Source: Glandiceps talaboti (lineage: Eukaryota > Hemichordata > Enteropneusta > Spengelidae). From it: a DNA stretch of 64,000 bases. Location of the stretch: NCBI RefSeq assembly GCF_964340395.1, contig NC_135554.1, forward strand, positions 7,769,975 to 7,833,974, given 5' to 3'. The notes under the pieces were generated by a model, which worked only from the letters and a program-made list of their open reading frames with translations, had not been told where the DNA came from and searched no databases. Positions 52,271 through 63,587 of the stretch are shown piece after piece. Each line of letters begins with the position of its first letter. Within the stretch, counting starts at the first letter, position 1. The position numbers and the translations under genes were made by a program.

Positions 52271-54596
52271 ATGCTAGTTTTTGATACACGAGATATTCTC
52301 TTCACCTCAGTGTAACACATATACTGGGTCCAGACTGGCCGTATTAACGTGGTTTTGTTCTACCTACCTGTGTTCATATAAACACCATGATGTCCTGGCG
52401 TCCCCATATGATTTTAGTTTAAACAGATTAGGGAGGAGTCATTCTACAAACATCAGAAAGGTGAAAGACGTTTGGTGATGACAGCTTGTCAATTTGTAAT
52501 GAATTAGTTCCTCATTAACCATGGGGGTTCAAACACAGTTGACACCTATCGTTGGGAACTGAACTAGACTGTGGATAGTAATGGAGTACATTGCAACTGA
52601 GTACGTAATACTGTCAGTCTGGACCTAGACTCTATAACAATACTGCGCATTAGCATTGTTATATATAATGAAATGAATTTCTCTATCTCGAAAGAAAAAC
52701 ACAACACTAATGTCTTCACAATGATGTCATACATCACATCAATAATAGACTTTCTAGATATGTCAGTTAGGCGAAAAAAAGAATTGTTTTTGGTCAGTGC
52801 GCATCACTTAAATACCCCTGTTTCGGTATGTACTATGTGTTTGTCCAGCCCGTGCAGTCTGCAGATCCTGGGGAAACAGAAAAAAATAACCTTCCCTACT
52901 TCAGTGAAGACAACTACAGAGCCAAACATGAACACGCAAATTAGTCCATGAGCCAGACCCTGATTTTTAGCCAATTGGTACCAAAATGAGGTACCAAATG
53001 AAACATTACTTTTCTAAAACTATTTTTTCTGTAGATTTAAAAAATGCTTGGTGGACATCTGTATTTGGTAGCTTTCTAGTAGTAATCTTCATTTAAATTT
53101 ACATAACACATAATAAAAAAATCAATAATCTGATGGTGGTTTGGAGATGACAATTCAAATTTGAAACAGTTTATGTAATCCAACATTCATAAAACATTGA
53201 AATAATTTAATTAAATCAAATTATGACTGAGATAACATTGTTTGACATCTTTAAATCTATAATTTGCATATCAATTACCTCATTTGCATATGTTTATCCA
53301 TACAACAATTTTCTTTTAACACAAGGTTATTGGAATTAACAGAAATTTTGGCATTTATTCTTTACAAAATGCTTGAAAACAATGTCTTTAGAAATAATTG
53401 GTATCTTAATTGTCTCCTGATAAATGTTTGTGCCAGCTATGAAAACTTATGAAGGGTTATTAAGAGAAATGTTTGAGGATGACATGATCAGTTTTGACAT
53501 GAAAAACTATCTAGAAATCGTTTGGTATGGGCTATCCTCTATATAGTGCTCATGATATACATGTTATGCTAAAGTTTAATACATTATCATATATGCCTGG
53601 TTTTTCCCCCAAAAAAATGCTTGTTTGATTATGTAACTATTACCCACAATGCAATGCAGCATGACATTTAAATTAAGGGGAAACTGTACAAGGTAGAATG
53701 CATCTTGGGGACATATTTATCTGAAAATCAGAGTACTTCAATCAACTCTTTGCCATATGAAAGCTGGGCCTTTTGAAATAATTAAAGAAATTTGAGAGTT
53801 CACCATTCCTTTACTTTCCCATATATATGTAGTTGATATACAGTGTTCGGCGGCCATATTGGATTATAAAATATCTAAATTTTAATATCATTTTGCAAGC
53901 ATTTATACTGTTAAATCTGGCTTTTCTTATTGTCATTGAGATCTGAGTTTGAAGTTTCTTGAACAAAGTGAGAATAACAGTTTTAAAGCCTTTATTTCCT
54001 AGGCATATTAGGTTCATCTTCATCCTCTTTGGCATCACTGATACCCTGTGCTGAATCTTCTTCATCACTCTCAATAATACTTTTGCAATCCTGGAGGTGG
54101 CATTCCTATGTACACTTTAGTCTATTTGGTATACGCTGGCAAGTTTGAAGTGCACAGGTATGCTGAAATCCACAATAAATGAATCCCAAGAGGATTTCAG
54201 GTGCTGGAGGACCTGTCTACCCTTTGCTATTTAGCTTTCCATTTCTATTTATCCAACCATTGTTTCTGCAGATGGAACATCAGGAGCTGCATCTAAATGA
54301 ATCGTCTCCAAAATAGTTTGCTCAAAGAGCATGTTGGTAGAGACAGTCATGTACTGTCTTCACAGTTGTCCAGGCTCTCATTTCTTTGTTTGCACACTAT
54401 AAGCTTGTGTTTAAACTAATTAAGGACGCCTTCAGTAATTAAAAGGTGGGGAGGGCCATAGGAAATTAAGTCCAGTCTGTGGCATAAATTTGCCCCTCCC
54501 TCAAGCACGTTATGCTAAAAAGTGTCCCTACCTCACTGTCTTTCTCGAAAACATGACCCGCGTCTTTTTCAAATATTTCAAAAACCATTTGTTTTT
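52271..54596. other. No gene recognised
   Basis: AT-rich; holds the inverted duplicate at 52787-52895. Minus-strand text near 54000-54090 reads as an acidic stretch (SIIESDEEDSAQGISDAKED) with no domain or start, possibly a pseudogene scrap. Confidence 0.35.
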
Positions 54597-54990
54597 TAAT
54601 ACTCTCCCTGTGGCATAGTGGTTAGAACTCAGACTTGTGGAGTCATAATGGGCGAACGGTTAGAGTGGCTGGCTTGGAATCTGCAGGTTGTACATTCGAG
54701 CCCCATCACCACCATTTCTTTCTGAGTGGCTAAAGTCCTTGGGCATGATTTGAGCCACGACTATGCCTCAGTCCACCCATCTCTGTATAATTGGGGTCCT
54801 GGTAGGATAGCAGTTGTGATGTGAATGCTTTAATCCTATATGCTTATAAAGGCTGCAATGGATTGTATGCTCCCCAGGGAGTTGAGGAAGTATAAAAGGG
54901 CCGTTGTGCTGATATAGCTCCAAGCCAGGAGTAATAATTGTAAAAGGCTTGGGTGGGAAAGCGCTATATAAAAACTAATATTATGACTGT
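54597..54990 (+). mobile_element. tRNA-derived SINE
   Basis: The 5' part has pol III-type boxes: TGGCATAGTGG (box A) with a second, similar start GGCGAACGGTTAGAGTGG, and GGTTGTACATTCGAGCCCC (box B-like). A 3' body follows, ending GCGCTATATAAAA and AT-rich trinucleotide repeats, a tail shared by many animal SINEs mobilised by LINEs. The doubled box A suggests a composite or dimeric head. Confidence 0.65.
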
Positions 54991-55073
54991 TATTATTTTT
55001 ATTATATTTACTAAAATTATTATTATGTATGGGATCCAAATGCTAAGGACCCCTTGCATAATAATAATACTAA

Positions 55074-55202
55074 TGCATTATTTTGTGATGTTAGCATGAT
55101 TGATATGTTATCATGGTAGAATGGCAGTGGTGGGATTTGGTAGCAGTGGGATTTGGAAATGGTGGCAGCAGTGGCATCATGCTAACATCACAAAATAATG
55201 CA
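55074..55202. repeat. Inverted repeat with perfect 27-bp arms
   Basis: 55074-55100 and 55176-55202 are exact reverse complements around a 75-bp spacer. No target duplication obvious. Confidence 0.6.
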
Positions 55203-57111
55203 AAGTTAGATAACAAAAACAGATTTGTGAAAAGTGCCCCCTCTCCATTACCCTTGTTCTCCAACTTGCAGTTTTGATTGAGAAGGCTCCTTAGCAGTTT
55301 ATATCTGACAATGGGCAACATAAGCTTTACATGTGAATTCCTGGAGAAGGGTGAATATTTCTTGAGACAGTTACACTCTTGAACAAGTTTTGTGAATGTA
55401 CTCATGTAATAGCTTTGCTTTGATGAATGAGTTTCAGTCATTCTAGCTTGCCTTTACTTGCCCAACCGGTAAATATCGTGTAAACCCATCACAGCCAAAG
55501 GCATACACATTTTCCTATGTTGAAGCTATCTTTGCATTTTCTATTTTCAAACTGAAGGCTAGGCATAAGAACTTCATATATGTATTTTCAACCACCAGTG
55601 TTGCCACCATGGCTTGTAACCAGAGCTTAATTGTTGCATGCTGAAATGTGCATCCACTTCTTCATACGCTAAAAAGTTTCTTTCTGATCCAATTGCTATC
55701 AATCCTATTCAGAGAAATATGTCAGGTTTTCCTCAAATATCACTGGACAAAGCTGATGGTAAGGTCTTATTATCTGGTGAAAGTAATTTCTCAAGATGTC
55801 TTATCAACGCTGCTATGTTCTTCTTTAGTGTACCATCAGTTTCCCAATAACAAGGGCAACGATCTAAGTGGATGTTGCGGTATGTCTTTAGATCCATCTT
55901 CCTAGATGTGTGTATCAGTAGAATTCGACCACAACGATAATCATCTCTTTTGAGAATTCTGTGTTAGAATGATCTTTGCTTTTGATTTCATGATGCTGAA
56001 AGACTTTAGTTTTCATTTTTGAAGTCTGTCTGAATGAAGAACCTGTCTTTGCTTTTGCTCCAAGGAACTCATTACTGACAGTCTCTCCTATTTCTTGAGG
56101 AGAGAAAAAATCCTTTTGTAATCTTTAGGTGCAGATCACCAACAGCACTTGATTAAAAAAGATTGATTCAATAATCTTAGAGAATATCACCAACTGTTTG
56201 GACATTGTGTTCATCTTTCTGAATATGTGAAACAAGCGTATACACTAAATGAACAGCTGGCTTGATGATGATGATGACTTTTCTGATTTGGATTATATTC
56301 TCTTGAAACAATGGCATGATTTTCTTAATATGCAAAGTTAGACCCCTTCAAGAACATTTTATGGACACCTTCATAATGGTTTTGTGGTGCTTCCTCTCAC
56401 CACAGGTTGTATTGCCGTTCATTTAAGAATATGTGTTATTAACCCTTCTGCTATCACATCAGCTTCTATTGAGAGATCTGCAGACCTGCATCTTTGATAT
56501 GCTTTGCTTCACATGGTCATTTGTCTGTATATTTTATCTCTAAATGAACTGACCGTCGTATTGGTTGTTGCATTAATATGATAAAACCATGTAATGATTT
56601 TTTTATTTCCATCAGATGCTGATTCCTCAGTAGGTGATATTATCATTAAAAAAATGACTTCTTTCAGCAAAATTGAAGTGGGGTTATAACAGGGTTGGGT
56701 TGACATGACCGTTTTAGTCCATACAACAGAGCTTGCTATGGGATATTTTAGATATCATATATATCCTTGGTTATTACGAACATGCATGTATATGCACAGT
56801 ATGTCGCCATTTACATATAGTTGAGTTTCACAACAGATATGGCTGCTATTTAGTCAGCAACCACAAGAATCCTTGTACAATCTTGTAATATTACCTTGGC
56901 ATAAGATTATTTTGCACAGAAATTGGCAACACTTAAATACAGCGAAGGGCAGCTCGGCGTTGCGATCTCTACGTAGCAGTAGACAAGTTTTATGTCTACA
57001 CAAACAAAGAAACCCCAGTTATCTCGGCTCATTGTTGATTGTAGCTGACACCCCATGGCTTGTAAATCGCTATGCAAAAGTTGGCGCTCAGTTTGAATGT
57101 CTTGAGTTACA
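55203..57111. other. No gene recognised
   Basis: Low-complexity AT-rich DNA with several broken open frames on both strands and no recognisable domain. It could include an old pseudogene. Confidence 0.35.
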
Positions 57112-58242
57112 GTGACAGTTACATGTATCACTTCACGTGTAACCATTCTCCTACCACCAGTGACCATGTCGATTAATGCGGAAGGAAGACAATATGTATC
57201 TGGTAAAGCCTTGAGTGTTGACCTCAGAAACATCATTGTCGAAGCCATTATAGAGGCTGGAGGCAACAAAGTAACGGGTATAGTACCAAGAGGTGTCTAC
57301 ACTAGGATGGGTAAGCGATTCAAAGTAAGTAGGCAGGGTATTACGAAGATATGGATGCACTATGTCAGCACTGGATCCACAAAGCCAAAAGATAATCATG
57401 GCAATCAAGTTAAGAAATTATTGGAAGGGGATATAGTTTATCTGGAGAGTTTAAAAACTCAGAGACCAGGAATTACTGCCAAGGAAATGAGAACAAAGTT
57501 ATCTCTTGTGTCACAAACCAGTGTCAGCGAAAGTACAATCAAGCGTGCTGTTAGACAACGCTTTACTGGCGGAATATGGACATATAAACGGAACAGAACA
57601 GTAGCTAGAGAACGATATACGCTACCAAATCTGCGCTACACTCAGGCCTATATAGATTTGCTTTATACAATTGATCCAAGACGACTCAAATTCATGGACG
57701 AGTCTGGTTTTAAGACTCCTGGATTGAGCCGCCCGAACTACGGACACTCCCTCATCGGAACGAGATCGATTGAAATGATCCGCTATCACCAGAGTCCGAA
57801 TACGACACTAAATTTGTTGGTTGGTCTTGATGGCATTATGCATGCACAGACTATTGCCGGTGCCTCGGATTCTGTCAAGTACTTAGACTTTATTACAGAA
57901 AGCGTTGATTCTGTAACAGATATTGGACAACAAGCACTACAACCCGGCGATGTGCTTGTTGTCGACAATTGTCCAACCCACCACAGTGAAGTAGCCCAGG
58001 TACTGAATACATGGCTAGCAGCACAAGGAATCGAAGTAATTTATACTCCCAAGTATTCTCCAGAGTTTAATCCAGCAGAGAACTGCTTCAGTAAAGTAAA
58101 ACACTGTATCCAGAACGACCCAGTCTTAGCAGAACTGACCTATGAAAATATGCCTTTAGCTATATTTTCGGCACTCGACCTCGTGACACCAGGAGACTTG
58201 CGTGGGTTTTACCGTCACAATGGTTATTTGAATGTAAATTAA
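57112..58242 (+). CDS. IS630/Tc1-mariner-type transposase, intact ORF
   Basis: 376 residues from the first ATG; the ATG at 57166 (codon 19, context GACCATGTCG) is the likelier start. The N-terminal half is helix-turn-helix/paired-like (GKALSVDLRNIIVEAIIEAG, RFKVSRQGITKIWMHY, then ISAKE-like ITAKEMRTKLS and SESTIKRAVR). The DDE catalytic core is FMDESGF (Asp196), LVVDNCPTHHS (Asp285) and YSPEFNPAEN (Glu323). The last two are separated by 37 residues, a DD37E spacing. It would cut and paste DNA in the nucleus. Terminal inverted repeats and TA duplications were not found nearby, so it could be an old or domesticated copy, although the frame is unbroken. Confidence 0.9.
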   Translation: MTVTCITSRVTILLPPVTMSINAEGRQYVSGKALSVDLRNIIVEAIIEAGGNKVTGIVPRGVYTRMGKRFKVSRQGITKIWMHYVSTGSTKPKDNHGNQVKKLLEGDIVYLESLKTQRPGITAKEMRTKLSLVSQTSVSESTIKRAVRQRFTGGIWTYKRNRTVARERYTLPNLRYTQAYIDLLYTIDPRRLKFMDESGFKTPGLSRPNYGHSLIGTRSIEMIRYHQSPNTTLNLLVGLDGIMHAQTIAGASDSVKYLDFITESVDSVTDIGQQALQPGDVLVVDNCPTHHSEVAQVLNTWLAAQGIEVIYTPKYSPEFNPAENCFSKVKHCIQNDPVLAELTYENMPLAIFSALDLVTPGDLRGFYRHNGYLNVN

Positions 58243-60375
58243 TTCTGTCCTGACTGTTGACTGTCTCTCTTTACGTGTAGATGGATACATGTATGAATGA
58301 TACCACGTTGACATCCAAACTAATTAGAATTTTCATATCGTTTAGTCTGACTTGCGTTTGTTTTCATCAGTGATTTAACTTTACAAACTTTCCTGTATAT
58401 TATTTGACAATTTGACAAAATGTTCAACTGCTGTCCTTTATAAACCTGTTAAATTTATTGAGTATCAAACAAGTTTTTGAATGAAACGAGAACTTAGTGT
58501 CAAGTCACTTCCATCTAACGCAATTTTCATGTTGAATATGTTCTTGCATGTTATAACTGGCGTCAAAATATGCTGATCTACTTCCGACTACTATGGTTTG
58601 AGCGATACATCTCTGTATTTTGTACCCCTGCTTGTATCACGAACACATTCGCCAGATCGCTGTAGGCGTACAGTTCCAATAAAGTTTTACATAATGCAAC
58701 TATTATTACAAGTAGGCTAGACTCATGATTGTAGTTGAAACTGCAGTACAAGTTTAATAAGAGTAAAAGTCTAGGCTACTAGCTATTGTACATGCAGACA
58801 TCACCATTGTAAATACACAAGTAATCACCAGTCATAAATCTTAACTTGTAATGCCGTTATGATCATTTGATTCCTTCGAAAATTAGTTATTAGGGGTCAC
58901 TATATTTTTGCATTTACACTGTTACAGCCAGCAATTCATTGCTACTTTGATTGTGTAATAGTGAAACACAAGATACTTCCGATTTTTCCGTATTTCGTCA
59001 ATAGTCCACCACTGACATTTTGTTATTCACATGTATCATCGTGGACTTACTCAGATCAAATAATTGTAGCTACATGTTTTCAACCAGCACATGACCTCAT
59101 AATACACTTGATGATGTGGCCTGACAACAGTAAAGTACCGTAGTCATGGCAGTTGCCAGAATTGACACAGCTGGTTTTTAACAGTGAGTAGTTAGTCTTA
59201 TGTAATTATTCCAAATATTATGCCTGAGGGTAGACTCTGGAGACATTTTTTATCATAGCTACAACCGTGTGGTCTGAGAAAATCCAACGTCAGAAACAGT
59301 GAATTGGATGTGGAACAGTCCTGTTAGCATGCCGGTATAATTTGCAATGAAATAAATGCAATGTAACACGATATATAGTACACAGTACATAATTTTTATT
59401 TCTGTGAAAAATACACATTGTATTCATAAAACTTGAAAACTTAAACACACGTAACCATGTAAGTATTTGGTGAACATATAGAAAAGAAGGATATATGTAT
59501 ACAAATAAACACACTATTTTACTGTCAAGTACTTTTGATTTGCAACATCCTTTTACTCAAGTCAATGGACTAGTAAGAGAACCTCAACTGAATATAGTAT
59601 ATTTAGTTGTGGTTCTCTCCCTATTCCATTGCAGTATACATGTTTATCAATACTAAAAGACATCAGTTCATCAATTAGTAGTAAACAGATATGCATCAGT
59701 ATTCAGTCAAGAAAAGAAACCACAAGTTTCCTATACACAATATCACCGACTTTGATTTAATATTTGATCCCCTCCAATTTATATTAAATTCAAACAATAT
59801 ACCTGCAGTATAGTTTTTGTTGTGAAAACATTGTTTCGATGTTGCACTCGAATTTGCGACTCTTGTAATCTATGGGAAAAAAACCTACTAAACAACAGCC
59901 AGTAGTAGTTGGCTTTCTAACCCTGTGATGACGTAGGCATGTAGGATCGCTGGATTAGAAAGACTACAAGCTTCTGGGCAACTAAGCAACAACAAACAAA
60001 ACCAAATTGAACAGCGAAACAATGGAACTAATTTTCCTGTTACTTCTAGTAATCAACATTGTAAACATGTTTTCAAAATAAAACAAGAAACGTAAACTAA
60101 AATACAAAAAAGTAACAATACACAACTTATAGCCTTGAAAATATGCGCTCCGATGACTACGAAACATCTCCGTTAAACTCTCATATAGTTCTAGCGGAAA
60201 TGTGTTGAAGTTATCGAATAGCATATTTCCACAGTGTCAGTGACACATACATGTAACTACATGTATATAACAAATTCGTAACTTGTAGGTTTTGCAATAT
60301 AATGATTGAACAATAATGACATGGGTAACAAGCGTCACTAGATTACATGCATTACAAGCGAATCTTGTGTAAACT
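58243..60375. other. No gene recognised
   Basis: Intergenic AT-rich sequence between the transposase and the PB1 gene. No repeat structure noted. Confidence 0.4.
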
Positions 60376-61380
60376 TTACTTGGCATTTGGTGGGGGTGGT
60401 GGTATTATGGGCGGTGACTCAGTTGGTAATGGCGGGGTTTCAATTACGCTAGTTTCGGTGGAGACGGACGATGTGAGGGGAGAGAAAGGATCATTTTGAT
60501 TAGTATATCCACTCCAACTCGAACTCGTTGGTTGTATGACAGTGTGCGTACCCATTTGTGGAAAATAACCATAGCTGCTATACATGGACGAGTATGGATG
60601 AATAGCGTAAGCATAAGGTGTTCCTGCTCCATAGTAGATTGGTGGTTGATATGTAGACATGACAGACGCTTGATCTAGACACGCATTTGCTGGTGATGGG
60701 ACAGTCTTTTCATATGTTGTTGATTCGATGGACTCTTCTGTCATGTCTGTCTCGGTGTTCGATTTGGTAGCTCGTTGTGATGTTGACGCGTCAGAGGGAA
60801 ATGTCACTTTATACTTATCATTTGTCTCCAGTAACTCGCGGACTCGATCTTTTGGTTTTACCAGTCCTCGTCCCTGTTTATACGTTGATATAACCTGTTG
60901 AAACTTCGCGCTCTCCCTTTCTAAGTTGTATGGCACTTTGTCATGGTAATGTTTCTTCAGGACGGAGATATCGTGGTTCAGCAAATATCGTCTTGGCTGA
61001 CACCCTGTTGGAGTGTCGACGAGATACTTGTCTCTATCACTATTAATGAGAGCAGTTTCAATTTTTCTCTCAAAAGATGATAGAAGAGACGCTGCTAATT
61101 CACGTTTGTGAGCTAACTCACTCTCTGCTTTCTTCATGTCTTTCTCTATTTCACATCTTCGTTTAGCAAGCGAACTCAACTGTACTTTCTCTTCTGCATG
61201 GGACGGATGGTTTATGTCTCCACATATCTGCGCTGACTGACAAATTGAGTATGGACATTGAGTCTTATTATGACCTTCACGAAGGTGGCAGCGGCCACAT
61301 CTTTTCTTTGTGGTGTCCTGTGTGACATTTGAACTATACTTCTCATTCAGTGCAGCTATGTCCTTCAGCTTTGTATTCAC
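60376..61380 (-). CDS. Zinc-knuckle and proline-rich protein, C-terminal part of the split PB1 gene
   Basis: 334 residues: a short coiled-coil start (KLKDIAALNEKYSS), a Cys/His cluster CGRCHLREGHNKTQC followed by CQSAQICGDINHPSH (CX2CX5HX4C-like, probably zinc binding), a long charged helical region (about 65-125), and then PTGCQPRRYLLNHDI. The tail is low-complexity and Tyr/Ser/Pro-rich, ending PPIIPPPPPNAK. It overlaps the upstream PB1 ORF by 38 bp in another frame, and the coiled coil continues across the overlap. The two are therefore best read as one gene broken by a single-base indel (or a sequencing error). No introns. Function unknown. Confidence 0.7.
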   Translation of the reverse strand: MNTKLKDIAALNEKYSSNVTQDTTKKRCGRCHLREGHNKTQCPYSICQSAQICGDINHPSHAEEKVQLSSLAKRRCEIEKDMKKAESELAHKRELAASLLSSFERKIETALINSDRDKYLVDTPTGCQPRRYLLNHDISVLKKHYHDKVPYNLERESAKFQQVISTYKQGRGLVKPKDRVRELLETNDKYKVTFPSDASTSQRATKSNTETDMTEESIESTTYEKTVPSPANACLDQASVMSTYQPPIYYGAGTPYAYAIHPYSSMYSSYGYFPQMGTHTVIQPTSSSWSGYTNQNDPFSPLTSSVSTETSVIETPPLPTESPPIIPPPPPNAK

Positions 61381-61927
61381 TTTTCAGGTCAGACAGCTCA
61401 CGCTCCTTATACTCGATATCCAACTGTAACGGTGCCTTATATTCATATTCATCTTCAGTTTTTTTCACTCGTGCGGGAGTACATGCACTGTGTAGTTCTG
61501 ACTGGGACGATTCACTATCTTCCTGTGGACGTCCATCCAAAAGTTCACTTTGGCAGTGACTGAAGTTTAACTTTTTAGGATAGGTTCCAGTTGTTTGGTC
61601 TCCTTTACGTTTTCTCACTTCTTGCACTTGTAATGTTGTTGTTGCAGGTGAGCATCCCTCAACCACTCCGATGCGTACTCGACGATACTCTGCATTATTG
61701 ACAGTAACTGCGCACCTAAACAAATCACAGATATCAACACCATTGTCCGAAAGAGTGACAACAGCTCCATCTTCGTTCTCGTATGTTATCTGAAATTCGG
61801 TGAATCCTATGGACGGAATCTGTTCTGTTATCATACGACAAAGTTCTTGATAAGAAACAGAGCTTTTCAGATATATCTGCCGCGTTTTGTCACGATATGA
61901 AACCTGTACTTGGAAAGCGTATACCAT
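61343..61927 (-). CDS. PB1-like domain protein, N-terminal part of the split gene
   Basis: 194 residues from ATG at 61925-61927. Residues 1-85 look like a PB1 fold: FQVQVSYRDKTRQIYL, SVSYQELCRMI, FQITYENEDGAVVTLSDN (the acidic OPCA-type loop). PB1 domains dimerise with other PB1 proteins. A Ser/Glu-rich linker follows, then a charged helix ending KERELSDLKSEYK, where the frame runs into a stop just after entering the next ORF. PB1 plus zinc knuckle proteins of this kind may derive from a mobile element, but that is not shown here. Confidence 0.7.
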   Translation of the reverse strand: MVYAFQVQVSYRDKTRQIYLKSSVSYQELCRMITEQIPSIGFTEFQITYENEDGAVVTLSDNGVDICDLFRCAVTVNNAEYRRVRIGVVEGCSPATTTLQVQEVRKRKGDQTTGTYPKKLNFSHCQSELLDGRPQEDSESSQSELHSACTPARVKKTEDEYEYKAPLQLDIEYKERELSDLKSEYKAEGHSCTE

Positions 61928-63415
61928 TTTGGCAGCCTAAACATAACTCAACACACTTGTATTGTCGTCATGTGCGTGTGCCATGTGAGTGAGATTACAT
62001 GGATTTGTCAACGGGGAGTGATGAACTACAGTGAGTGACGGCGCCTCAAGCTTTTACATGTATTTAATTTGTAATTTGAAGATTTCATTCATCTTCAAAA
62101 AGATGTCTAAATGCTTGTACTTATTGAGATTAAAGTTAATCCTTGTATCACTAGTAGAAAAAATAGTACAGTTTACGACACTTTCCGTACTATAGTTCAG
62201 ATTGAGTTCAATTCTGTACTTTTATGCTGATGAGGTGGACGTTTCTGTACTTTCCCATTAGCGCCTGTCTAATCGGATTATACTCGATCTGAAAAATAGT
62301 TCAGATTGCGAGTCGGAAGTGATTTGAATACATTTGCATTTAGTTCAGAATATATTCATGAGTTCACCCCCATAACCGGGCAGTAAACAAATGAATATTC
62401 AAATCTACCGTGCTTGCAATCAATACGTACATAAACGCTATACGTGTAGCTAGTGTATTCGATACATATGTATGTATATAAGCAGGCTTATGATATGAAC
62501 TACATGGTTAGGACGTACGTAGATTGTAATATCACAGGGCTCATTTTGAAATAAATGTTCGTAGTACGCCTTTTCATTATGCACTACATACCGCCACCAC
62601 TAAACGTGTTTCACATTTCTACGCGTTTGATGCATAGTAATACAGATTTAGATGACATGACAATCGTTTCCAATAATAGTTTAAAATTGGGTCACAAATA
62701 TTGCTAGTGTATGGAGCTTCTTAACAAACCTGACCGGCCAATAGCGTCAACAAACTCACAGTAGAGACGTGCTGACAGATTTGAGTCTGTGGACATTATT
62801 TCTAGCTAAGTAAAATTGAGTGACTATTGGGAATATTATATGGCATCCATGTCGTCCATGTAGTCTATAGTTTCTGACTGACCGTGTTATGTACAACGTA
62901 ACGCTGAACGAAATACGGTCCATCAGGAATTAACTGGACTAACCTCTATGGGAATAGTATTCTTGTCCATGTGTCGTTTATAGAACAATTAAGTGTTAGG
63001 GTGTGATCTTCACAGTAATAAACAAGCCTTTAGAAGAACAACAGGTATTCACGCCTCAAATATCTTGGGCATCATCCAAATTACGATCATGAGCACCAAA
63101 GTAAAGGAAATACTTAATGACGTTCGGCATGCAGAACCCCCCCCCCCCCCGGGCCCGTACCTATGGGTACATGCCCGGCATCCATGTAACTGTTATATCA
63201 CTCTACGTGACGATTCTGAGGGCCCTCATCTCTTATTCTCTTGTTTTATTTCAATTATACTCATAACTCCTGTTTTTATAGTATAACTGTACAATTGGCT
63301 TCGATCAGTGCATTCCAGATTTTCATGAGTCATGAGTGCACATTGCACAGATATCTGCAGAATACTTAAAAGGATTATGGGTAATGTATGCATATGCGGG
63401 AAAAACAAACTGCTG
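61928..63415. other. Upstream flank of the PB1 gene; no gene recognised
   Basis: AT-rich; a C-run followed by a GC-rich partial palindrome (GGGCCCGTACC..GGGTAC) at about 63138-63180. Nothing coding. Confidence 0.4.
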
Positions 63416-63424
63416 TAAGGAGCA

Positions 63425-63578
63425 TAGTCTCGCTGCCAGACTCGAGACTATCGTCCCTAATCTGTTTACCGAGCGGCGCAGCCGCGAGAATAGAGGGGGA
63501 CTGGTCCCGCTCTTCTCGCGGCTGCGCCGCTCGGTAAACAGATTAGGGACGATAGTCTCGAGTCTGGCAGCGAGACTA
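63425..63578. mobile_element. Foldback MITE with 9-bp target duplication
   Basis: A 154-bp element whose two arms of about 65 bp are exact reverse complements (TAGTCTCGCTGCCAGACTCG inwards) around a short loop of about 22 nt. It is flanked by the perfect 9-bp duplication TAAGGAGCA (63416-63424 and 63579-63587). A 9-bp duplication fits Mutator-like elements. It carries no protein and would be mobilised in trans. Confidence 0.88.
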
Positions 63579-63587
63579 TAAGGAGCA

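Noticed and set aside
53811-54074. Minus-strand 87-codon open frame
   Set aside because: Basic low-complexity product. The neighbouring frame is acidic and broken, so at best this is a pseudogene scrap.
54600-54715. Possible functional tRNA gene
   Set aside because: Box A and box B-like motifs are present, but no clean cloverleaf forms and the sequence continues into a SINE body and tail.
55091-55905. Several 70-116-codon open frames
   Set aside because: No recognisable domains and no consistent frame across the region. Treated as chance or very old decay.
63138-63180. GC-rich palindrome as a terminator or origin
   Set aside because: Imperfect, short and next to a C-run. No context supports a functional site.
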